A stretch of 17,755 nt of DNA, taken from assembly GCA_910587755.1 (NCBI GenBank), contig CAJUNZ010000059.1, forward strand, positions 1 to 17,755. The letters are read 5' to 3'. The notes under the pieces were generated by a model. That model searched no databases. It saw only the letters and a list, made by a program, of their open reading frames with translations, and had not been told where the DNA came from. Every line of letters begins with the position of its first letter. The stretch's first letter is position 1. This document shows positions 1-5,771 of this stretch, in pieces. The DNA is from an uncultured Acetatifactor sp. (GTDB lineage: Bacteria; Bacillota; Clostridia; Lachnospirales; Lachnospiraceae). The position numbers and the translations under genes were made by a program.

Positions 1-25
1 TCCCTACACGACGCTCTTCCGATCT
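1..25 (+). other. Illumina TruSeq adapter remnant (not genomic)
   Basis: The first 25 bases match the 3' end of the standard Illumina TruSeq universal/read-1 adapter, ending in GCTCTTCCGATCT. Genomic sequence begins at about base 26. Any minus-strand reading frame running into the edge gains a false tail, DRKSVV, which is the translation of the adapter and not protein. The left edge is therefore an untrimmed contig or read end, and the interrupted gene at 26-384 should not be read as a natural truncation. Confidence 0.96.
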
Positions 26-384
26 CGGGCCGCCAGTCCCGCCAGGTAAGCTTTCTCCAGAGAATCATGGCCAAGAAGATAGACATCCGGCAGCTGGCCG
101 GAGCGCAGGGAAGCTTCATTCACCGCCTCCAGATACCCGCTGCCTGACACAAGAACCGGTATCACGCGTACCCCCTCCCGTTCCCCGAAAGCCTGGGCCG
201 CACTGTCCACAAACTCCTCCAGATTCTGATCCGCATACCAAAAATAAAGGGTGGGCCTGTCTTCGCTCCAGGCACCACCCCGTTCTTCCTTTGTCTTCTC
301 GCTCCACAGGGAACTTCCGCATATCACTGCGGCTCCTAAGGTCAACGCCGCCCCCAGGGCAGCCAGCCTTGTCCTGTTTTTCAT
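26..384 (-). CDS. Extracellular solute-binding protein, N-terminal part (partial at contig edge)
   Basis: This is the N-terminal part, about 119 residues, of a secreted solute-binding protein, probably a component of a sugar ABC transporter. After the chosen start (MKNRTR) there is a basic stretch and a hydrophobic signal or anchor segment. A mature part follows with LYFWYADQNLEEFVDSAAQAF, the usual first strand and helix of family-1 binding proteins, and then LPDVYLLGHDSLEKAYLAGL, the usual second lobe entry. A Cys follows the hydrophobic stretch, but the preceding AVI is a poor lipobox, so I do not call it a lipoprotein. An upstream in-frame ATG at 417 would add 11 residues ahead of the signal; I prefer 384 because the signal then begins at once. 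It lies 83 bases downstream of argD on the same strand. The rest of the gene is lost at the adapter junction. The ligand cannot be told. Confidence 0.72.
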
Positions 385-437
385 GCCGGTTCTCTCTTTC
401 CACAAGCCAGGATCCATACGCTCCGGCAGATACGGTT

Positions 438-454
438 GCTTTTACCTCAAAAGC
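438..454 (-). other. Small hairpin between argD and the solute-binding protein gene
   Basis: A 6-bp perfect stem (GCTTTT/AAAAGC) with a 5-base loop lies just after the argD stop codon on the minus strand. No T-run follows, so it is not a canonical intrinsic terminator. It could weaken read-through from the arg operon into the next gene. Confidence 0.3.
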
Positions 455-467
455 TCCGTGGAAAACT

Positions 468-1655
468 TCACTCCATGCAGCCCTCCAGGATCTCGGTCAT
501 CTCATCCACGTTTTCCTTTGTCACCACCAGGGGCGGCACAAACCGCAGAATATTGGGTCCTGCGTTGATCAGGATCAGCCCCTTCTCCAGGCACCTGTTG
601 ATAATGTCTCCCACAGGCCGGTCCAGCACAAGCCCCTGCATCAGTCCCAGGCCCCGGCGCTCCATGACACAGTCATGCCGGGCCCTGACCTCCTCCAGGC
701 GCTGTTCCAGATAGGGAGCCACCTCCCTCACCTGCTCCAGCACATGCCCGCTCTCAAACAGGTCCAGAACCTTCTCCACCGCCGCACAGGCCAGGGGATT
801 GCCCCCGTAAGTGGTGCCGTGATCCCCTGCGGAGAGGGAATTTGCCGCCACATGCTCCGTCATCAGAAAGGCTCCCACAGGAGCCCCGCACCCCAGGGCT
901 TTTGCCGTAGTCATAATGTCGGGCCTGATCCCCCAGCGCTGCCAGGCGTACATATACCCCGTCCTTCCCATGCCGCACTGGATCTCGTCCAGAATGAGCA
1001 GGATCCCCCGCTCCTCACAGAGAGCCTTCACTCTCCGCAGAAAGTCTTCTTCCGCGGGAAGCATGCCGCCCTCCCCCTGAACCGTCTCCAGAAGAACGGC
1101 GCAGGTTTTGTCCGTGACCTGGGCTTTTACAGTGTCAAAATTGTTCAGTTCGGCAAACTTTACATGGCCGATCATGGGCTCAAAGGGCTCCCGATACTTG
1201 GGTGTGCCCGTCACCGACAGGGCTCCCATGGTCCTGCCGTGGAAGGAATGGTTCATGGCGATAATTTCATGGTCGTGTCGGCCGTCTTTCAGGTACGCAT
1301 ATTTCCGGGCCGCCTTCACCGCCCCCTCCACCGCCTCCGCCCCGGAGTTGGTGAAAAATACCCTGTCCATGCCGGAGACCTGCCGCAGCTTTCGGGCCGC
1401 ATTTACAGCGGGCACATTGTAATAATAATTGGATGTATGGATCAGCTTGTCAATCTGCGCTTTCAGCGCGTCATTGTAATCCCTGTTATTATACCCAAGA
1501 GCGAACACTGCAATACCTGCGGCGAAGTCAAGATATTTTTTTCCCTCCACATCGTAGAGATACACCCCGTCCCCCCTGTCCAGCACAATCTGAAAACGGT
1601 TGTAGGTGTGAAGCAGCACCCCCTCCGCCTCTTGAATATATTCCTGCATTTTCAT
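468..1655 (-). CDS. argD: Acetylornithine aminotransferase
   Basis: Pyridoxal-phosphate aminotransferase, class III (subgroup II). It transfers an amino group from glutamate to N-acetylglutamate-5-semialdehyde, giving N-acetylornithine, the fourth step of arginine synthesis in the cytoplasm. Length is 395 residues, normal for ArgD. Visible signatures are FFTNSGAEAVEGA at about 100-112 (phosphate-binding region), NHSFHGRTMGALS at about 135-147, ILDEIQCGMGRTG at about 221-233 with the PLP-contacting Asp223, and TTAKALG with the Schiff-base Lys252. The start is set by GGAGG 8 bases upstream of the ATG. It is the last arg gene of the operon, 62 bases after argB, in a gap that holds an 18-bp palindrome. 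Class III paralogues can accept other omega-amino substrates, but the position directly after argB makes ArgD the secure reading. Confidence 0.96.
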   Translation of the reverse strand: MKMQEYIQEAEGVLLHTYNRFQIVLDRGDGVYLYDVEGKKYLDFAAGIAVFALGYNNRDYNDALKAQIDKLIHTSNYYYNVPAVNAARKLRQVSGMDRVFFTNSGAEAVEGAVKAARKYAYLKDGRHDHEIIAMNHSFHGRTMGALSVTGTPKYREPFEPMIGHVKFAELNNFDTVKAQVTDKTCAVLLETVQGEGGMLPAEEDFLRRVKALCEERGILLILDEIQCGMGRTGYMYAWQRWGIRPDIMTTAKALGCGAPVGAFLMTEHVAANSLSAGDHGTTYGGNPLACAAVEKVLDLFESGHVLEQVREVAPYLEQRLEEVRARHDCVMERRGLGLMQGLVLDRPVGDIINRCLEKGLILINAGPNILRFVPPLVVTKENVDEMTEILEGCME

Positions 1656-1692
1656 GCCTTCTGCCTCCTGTCTCCCGTGGGCTCATTCACGT

Positions 1693-1710
1693 TATTTAAT
1701 GCATTAAATA
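1693..1710. repeat. 18-bp perfect palindrome in the argB-argD gap
   Basis: TATTTAATGCATTAAATA is a perfect 18-bp palindrome, AT-rich, centred on GC, sitting alone in the 62-base gap between the argB stop and the argD ribosome site. Its size and AT-rich dyad form resemble an ArgR operator, though it lacks the TGAAT half-site of the best-known ARG boxes. It could be an internal ArgR site or a chance AT-rich dyad. No T-run follows, so it is not a terminator. Confidence 0.45.
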
Positions 1711-1717
1711 TTCCCTG

Positions 1718-2602
1718 TTATTCCATCTCGCTGTCGTCTAAAATGGCCGTTCCAATGCCCTGTCTGGTGAATATTTCCAACAGCAGGCAGTGGGGAATCC
1801 TGCCATCCAGAATGTGAACCCGGTTTACCCCATTGCGCACGGCGCTGGTACAGTTTCCCAGTTTGGGCAGCATGCCCCCTCCCACACTTCCCTCTGCGAT
1901 CAGTTCTTCCGCCTGGGACACGGAGATCCTGGAGAGGAAGCCTTCCTTCTCCTGAAAATTCCGATACAGCCCCTCCACATCTGTCAGGAAAGCCAATTTT
2001 TCCGCCTTCACAGCCCTGGCCACAGCGCAGGCTGCGTCATCGGCGTTTATATTGTAGGTCTGAAAACCGGCGTCCAGGCCTATGGGCGCCACAATGGGAA
2101 GAAAATCCTTCTCCAGAAGGTCATAGAGCACCTTGGGATTTACAGATGTGATCTCCCCCACAAAGCCGATGTCCTGGCCATCCGGACACTTTTTCTCCAC
2201 CTGCAGCAGTCCCCCGTCCTTGCCGCTGACTCCCACAGCCTTCACGCCCAGCTCCTGCACCATGGTCACAAGATCCTTGTTCACCTTGTTCAGAACCATC
2301 TCAGCGATCTCCATGGTCTCCTGGTCCGTCACTCTAAGGCCGTTCACAAACTTAGGCTCCTTTCCCACCTTGCTCACCCAGCGGCTGATCTCCTTGCCCC
2401 CTCCGTGGACGATAATGGGCTTAAACCCCACCAGCTTCAGCAGCGTCACATCCTTTATGACATTCCTCTGAAGTTCCTGGTTGCTCATGGCGCTGCCGCC
2501 GTATTTTACCACAATGATCTTGCGGTTAAAACGCTGTATGTAGGGCAGGGCCTCAATGAGGACCTCCGCCTTCTGGAGCACTTTCTCCATATTTTTTTCC
2601 AT
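1718..2602 (-). CDS. argB: N-acetylglutamate kinase
   Basis: Amino-acid-kinase family enzyme that phosphorylates N-acetylglutamate with ATP, the second step of arginine synthesis. Length is 294 residues, typical. Visible motifs are VVKYGGSAM at about 31-39 (phosphate-binding Lys and glycines), KPIIVHGGGKEI at about 61-72 (acetylglutamate site), VGVSGKDGG near 122-130, and INADDAACAVA near 186-195. The start has GGAGGTG a few bases upstream of the ATG. About 29 residues precede the first core strand, including a predicted N-terminal helix (KVLQKAEVLIEALPYIQRF). In this family such an N-terminal helix is typical of the arginine-inhibited hexameric form, so feedback control by arginine is a reasonable inference. 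It lies 98 bases downstream of argJ, in a gap containing short dyads (2642-2672 and 2676-2692) but no clear promoter. Confidence 0.96.
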   Translation of the reverse strand: MEKNMEKVLQKAEVLIEALPYIQRFNRKIIVVKYGGSAMSNQELQRNVIKDVTLLKLVGFKPIIVHGGGKEISRWVSKVGKEPKFVNGLRVTDQETMEIAEMVLNKVNKDLVTMVQELGVKAVGVSGKDGGLLQVEKKCPDGQDIGFVGEITSVNPKVLYDLLEKDFLPIVAPIGLDAGFQTYNINADDAACAVARAVKAEKLAFLTDVEGLYRNFQEKEGFLSRISVSQAEELIAEGSVGGGMLPKLGNCTSAVRNGVNRVHILDGRIPHCLLLEIFTRQGIGTAILDDSEME

Positions 2603-2700
2603 TTTTACACCTCCGTATGCGCTTCAGCACAAAGTTTACCCCTGCTGCTTTGCAGATCTGTCCCCACAGCAGAATGCGCCTTTTTCCGGCGCTTCCCTGT

Positions 2701-3924
2701 TTAACTTCGATAATCGGCGTTTATGCGCACATAGTCATAGCTCAGGTCACAGCCCCAGGCCACGGCCTCCTCCCCGCCCATGTGCATATGGGCCAGAATC
2801 GTCACCTCCGGATCGGAGAGAATCCTGGCGGCTTCCTCCTCGCTGTAGCCGCAGGAGACGCCCCCGCCGAAGATATGGATACTGCCGCTTTTTCCCTGGA
2901 AGTAGAGGTCCAGGTTCTCCGGATCGAACTTTGCCCCGGAATACCCCAGTGCGCAGAGTATCCTGCCAAAATTGGCGTCATGTCCAAAGACCGCCGCCTT
3001 GGTGAGGGAAGAACAGATGACGGACTTTGCCAGGGTTCTGGCATCCTCCTTGGTGGCGGCGCCCACCACCTTTGCCTCAATGAGAGCGGTGGCGCCCTCC
3101 CCGTCCCCCGCCATCATCCTGGCCAGGGAAACTGTGACCATGTGCAGGGCCCGGCAGAACGTATCGTAATCCTCTCCCGGGGAGACAATCTCCTCATTGC
3201 CCCCAAGGCCGTTTGCCATAAGAATCAGTGTGTCGTTGGTGCTGGTGTCCCCGTCCACAGAGACCATGTTGAAGGAATCCACCACATCCTCACGGAGAGC
3301 CTTCTGCAGCATCTCTTTGGAAATCTTCACATCCGTGGTCAGAAAACCCAGCATGGTACACATATTGGGGTGAATCATGCCGGATCCTTTGCACATGCCC
3401 CCGATGGTAACTTTCCTGCCCCCAAGCTCAAATTCCACCGCCGTCTGCTTCGGCACTGTATCTGTGGTCATAATCGCCCTGGCGGCGTCCATCCCCGCCT
3501 CCGGACCGTCGGCTTTCCCGGCGGCAAGCTTCCGGATCCCTTCCTGCAGACGCTCCAGAGGCAGCTGCATGCCGATGACTCCGGTGGAGGCCACCAGCAC
3601 GGCCTCCGCAGGCACCCCCAGAAGTTCCCCTGCGCAGGCGCTCTCCGCCCGACAGCAGTCCATTCCCTGTTTCCCGGTGCATGCGTTTGCAATGCCGGAA
3701 TTTACCACCACAGCCTGGACAAAGGGGGATTCCTCCACCAGTTTCCTGTCCCAGACCACCGGCGCGGCCTTGACCACGTTTGTGGTAAATGTCCCCGCCG
3801 CCACACAGGGAACCTCGCTGTAAACCAGGGCCATGTCCTTCCTGTCCTTATACTTTATAGCGGCCTCCACTCCTGCCGCCTGAAATCCTGCCGCGGCTGT
3901 GACGCCGCCCTCAAACTGTCTCAT
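2701..3924 (-). CDS. argJ: Bifunctional ornithine acetyltransferase / N-acetylglutamate synthase
   Basis: ArgJ moves the acetyl group from N-acetylornithine to glutamate, closing the cyclic arginine pathway; bifunctional forms also use acetyl-CoA. Length is 407 residues, full size. ArgJ proteins cut themselves into alpha and beta chains before a Thr that becomes the nucleophile. Here the site is KGSGMIHPNMC/TML, with Thr190. Most ArgJ proteins carry Ala before this Thr; this one has Cys189. Other conserved stretches are FTTNVVKAAPV (about 46-56), VVNSGIANACTG (73-84) and STGVIGMQLP (113-122). The C-terminal beta-chain region KAAVFGHDANFGRIL is also present. The start is supported by AGGGAG upstream of the ATG, with a 27-base gap from the GNAT gene. 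Sequence alone cannot decide between the monofunctional and bifunctional form. Confidence 0.96.
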   Translation of the reverse strand: MRQFEGGVTAAAGFQAAGVEAAIKYKDRKDMALVYSEVPCVAAGTFTTNVVKAAPVVWDRKLVEESPFVQAVVVNSGIANACTGKQGMDCCRAESACAGELLGVPAEAVLVASTGVIGMQLPLERLQEGIRKLAAGKADGPEAGMDAARAIMTTDTVPKQTAVEFELGGRKVTIGGMCKGSGMIHPNMCTMLGFLTTDVKISKEMLQKALREDVVDSFNMVSVDGDTSTNDTLILMANGLGGNEEIVSPGEDYDTFCRALHMVTVSLARMMAGDGEGATALIEAKVVGAATKEDARTLAKSVICSSLTKAAVFGHDANFGRILCALGYSGAKFDPENLDLYFQGKSGSIHIFGGGVSCGYSEEEAARILSDPEVTILAHMHMGGEEAVAWGCDLSYDYVRINADYRS

Positions 3925-3951
3925 ATCCGCTGCTCCCTTTTCTCTATGCTG

Positions 3952-4416
3952 TTATTGATTAAATGCTGTGATATTCTCTTCATTCAGGGTAAAGTCATAA
4001 TAATTCAGATCCTCCCTGCGGGTCCACCCGATTTCTTTCCAGAAAGCATTCCCTATATCGTTCACCGTAAATGCAATCAGACTGACTTTGTTAATTCCCT
4101 CCGCCCTGAGGGCGTTCATGCAGTGGACCACCATGGCCCTGCCAATTCCCTGCCTGCGCCAGTTCTCCCGCACACAGACATGGTACAGGCATCCCCTGCG
4201 CCCGTCGTGGCCGCAGAGAATGCCCCCCACAATGACTCCGCTCTCATCCTCCGCCACCACGCTGGTGGAAGGGTTCCTGCGCAGAAAACGCTCCACCCCC
4301 GCCTGAGAATCATCAATGCTCCGTATGGCAAAACCGCGAATGCTCATCCACAGGCCGTACAGCCCCTCATAGTCCTCTGTGGTCATTGTCCTGACCGTAA
4401 ATCCTCTCTTGTCCAT
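3952..4416 (-). CDS. GNAT-family N-acetyltransferase inside the arginine operon
   Basis: A compact 154-residue acetyltransferase with one GNAT fold. The acetyl-CoA loop is visible as RRQGIGRAMV (about residues 98-107), preceded by the strand GCLYHVCV. It is followed by the helix and strand ALRAEGINKVSLIAF and the usual late motif NDIGNAFWKEIGWTRRE. The frame is open further upstream to 4518 but that part overlaps argC. The ATG at 4416 removes the overlap and leaves a 52-base gap after argC, though the ribosome site is only a G-rich run (GGGGGCAGGG). It sits between argC and argJ with short gaps, so it is almost certainly co-transcribed. Cyclic pathways need some N-acetylglutamate to start, and short GNAT-type acetylglutamate synthases are known in other bacteria, so a priming synthase is a fair hypothesis. 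The substrate cannot be read from the sequence; protein or antibiotic acetylation remain possible. Confidence 0.88.
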   Translation of the reverse strand: MDKRGFTVRTMTTEDYEGLYGLWMSIRGFAIRSIDDSQAGVERFLRRNPSTSVVAEDESGVIVGGILCGHDGRRGCLYHVCVRENWRRQGIGRAMVVHCMNALRAEGINKVSLIAFTVNDIGNAFWKEIGWTRREDLNYYDFTLNEENITAFNQ

Positions 4417-4468
4417 CCCTGCCCCCGGCCCATCCCGTTTATTTTTGTCCGCCCGCCGCCTAACTGAT

Positions 4469-5527
4469 CTACGGAAAGCAGGGAACCAGTTCCAGTCCCT
4501 GGCTCTCCTCCAGTCCAAACAGCAGATTCATATTCTGCACCGCCTGTCCCGCAGCGCCCTTGACCAGATTGTCCAGGGCTCCCATCATAATGATGCGCTC
4601 TGTGCGCTGATCCACCACAAACCCCATGTCCACATAGTTGCTGCCTTCCACCCACCGGGTCTCCGGACAGACTCCCTTGTCCTGCAGACGTACAAATTTT
4701 TCCTTCTCATAATATCTGTCATACACCGCCCTGATCTCCTCCCAGGTGGGCAGACTGCCGTCGGCCTTCCTGCGCAGCCTTGCGTACTCCGTCACCAGAA
4801 TGCCCCGGTTCATGGGAACCAGATGAGGGGTAAAGCTGACGGTGACACTGCAGTTTCCCGCATACCCCAGCTGCTCCTCAATCTCCGGCGTATGGCGGTG
4901 GGAAGCCACACCGTAGGCTTTTATGTTCTCGTTCACCTCGCAGAAAAGGTTCCCCACCTTGGCCCCCCGCCCTGCGCCGGAAGTGCCCGATTTTGCGTCT
5001 ATGATCAGCGTGTCCACATCAATCAGCCCTTCTTTTACCAGAGGATAGGCCGTCAAGATAGAACATGTGGTATAACAGCCCGGGTTGGCCACAAGCCTGG
5101 TGCGCTCTGTGATTTCTGCCCGGTTCACCTCGCAGAGCCCATAGACCGCCTCCGCAAGAAACTGGGGAGATTTATGTTCTATCCCATACCATTTCTCATA
5201 CACTCCCACATCTTTGATGCGGTAGTCTGCAGAAAGGTCCACAAACTTTGTTTTTGACAGCATCTCTTCCGTCAACAGTCCTGCCAGAAATCCCTGGGGG
5301 GTGGCGGTAAATACCACATCCGCCTGTTCTGCCAGTTCCGCCAGGTTGTCGTCCCTGCACACATCCTCCACAAGACGGAACATATTTCTGTATACGCTGC
5401 TGTACTTTTCCTCTATGTGGCTGCGGGAGCCATACCACACAATCTCCACCTGGGGATGGTTCAGAAGAAGCCTCACAAGCTCCCCTCCCGCATAGCCGGT
5501 AGCGCCGATGATCCCTGCTTTAATCAT
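4469..5527 (-). CDS. argC: N-acetyl-gamma-glutamyl-phosphate reductase
   Basis: NADPH-dependent reductase that turns N-acetylglutamyl phosphate into N-acetylglutamate-5-semialdehyde, the third step of arginine synthesis. Length is 352 residues, typical of ArgC. The N-terminal Rossmann motif is GIIGATGYAGGELVRLL (about 5-21). The catalytic Cys151 lies in VANPGCYTT, followed by SGTSGAGRG and the SHRHTPE segment that carries the conserved active-site His. It is the first gene of the operon, 58 bases downstream of a predicted -10 box. The ribosome site is weak (GGAAAAT before ATG), unlike the strong sites of argB and argD, so translation of the first gene may be modest or controlled. Confidence 0.96.
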   Translation of the reverse strand: MIKAGIIGATGYAGGELVRLLLNHPQVEIVWYGSRSHIEEKYSSVYRNMFRLVEDVCRDDNLAELAEQADVVFTATPQGFLAGLLTEEMLSKTKFVDLSADYRIKDVGVYEKWYGIEHKSPQFLAEAVYGLCEVNRAEITERTRLVANPGCYTTCSILTAYPLVKEGLIDVDTLIIDAKSGTSGAGRGAKVGNLFCEVNENIKAYGVASHRHTPEIEEQLGYAGNCSVTVSFTPHLVPMNRGILVTEYARLRRKADGSLPTWEEIRAVYDRYYEKEKFVRLQDKGVCPETRWVEGSNYVDMGFVVDQRTERIIMMGALDNLVKGAAGQAVQNMNLLFGLEESQGLELVPCFP

Positions 5528-5561
5528 ATTTTCCGAAATCCCTTATCCTCTCTTCTTTTTT

Positions 5562-5577
5562 GGCGCAGACCTGCGCC
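5562..5577 (-). promoter_or_regulatory. GC-rich hairpin near the 5' end of the arg mRNA
   Basis: GGCGCAGACCTGCGCC folds into a stem of 6-7 bp with a 2-4 base loop, placed a few bases after the expected transcription start of the argC promoter. On the minus strand it is followed by an A-run, not a T-run, so it is not a terminator. A hairpin this close to the 5' end would be expected to protect the transcript from 5'-end-dependent decay. That role is inference. Confidence 0.55.
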
Positions 5578-5584
5578 CACCCTA

Positions 5585-5612
5585 ATCATACCACTTTCTG
5601 CATAAATGTCCA
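5585..5612 (-). promoter_or_regulatory. Promoter of the argC-GNAT-argJ-argB-argD operon
   Basis: On the minus strand a -35 TGGACA (5607-5612) and a -10 TATGAT (5585-5590) are separated by 16 bases, giving a predicted start near 5578 and a leader of about 50 bases. The only other recognisable promoter element upstream belongs to the mannosidase gene at 9056-9061, and a large hairpin separates the two units. Confidence 0.7.
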
Positions 5613-5662
5613 CCATTATTATAATTATTCACTAAATTCTTTATTTTCTGCATGTTTATGCA
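5599..5662 (-). promoter_or_regulatory. Three ARG-box-like operators upstream of and within the argC promoter
   Basis: Three 14-mers resemble the ArgR box core (TGNAT, 4 A/T, ATNCA). On the minus strand they are TGCATAAACATGCA (5649-5662, perfect 5-bp arms), TGAATAATTATAAT (5618-5631, perfect left half) and TGGACATTTATGCA (5599-5612, good right half, covering the -35 and spacer). Centres are 31 and 19 bases apart, close to whole helical turns, which suits a hexameric repressor such as ArgR. Arginine-dependent repression is the natural reading. No regulator gene is in the window. Confidence 0.5.
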
Positions 5663-5706
5663 TTATGTTGCATTGTTTCGGAATAAAATTTCTCCGGCCA
5701 TACCGC

Positions 5707-5743
5707 GCAGAAAGCCGCCCTGTTTTCAAGGACGGCTTTCTGC
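5707..5743 (-). terminator. Strong hairpin after the mannosidase gene, probable terminator
   Basis: An 11-bp perfect stem (GCAGAAAGCCG/CGGCTTTCTGC) continues past one mismatch into three more pairs, with a 7-base loop. It starts 28 bases after the mannosidase stop and lies upstream of the arg promoter, so it separates the two transcription units. The minus-strand sequence just after the stem lacks a clean T-run (an A/T stretch comes about 15 bases later), so termination may be imperfect or the stem may act as a 3' stabiliser. Confidence 0.6.
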
Positions 5744-5771
5744 CACATTTTCTGTGCCGGAAGGACAGCTG

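Noticed and set aside
291..1817. 508-residue plus-strand open frame opposite argD
   Set aside because: It is the antisense shadow of argD and the end of argB, a long open frame produced by GC-rich codon use. It has no ribosome site, and its product is rich in His, Pro and Leu with no domain.
2617..4467. 616-residue plus-strand open frame opposite argJ and the GNAT gene
   Set aside because: The opposite strand carries a complete, catalytically intact argJ. This frame runs across gene borders with no recognisable protein pattern.
4417..4518. Longer GNAT start at 4518, overlapping argC
   Set aside because: The extra 34 residues are Arg- and Trp-rich, antisense-like and outside the GNAT fold. 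The ATG at 4416 begins right at the family's first strand.
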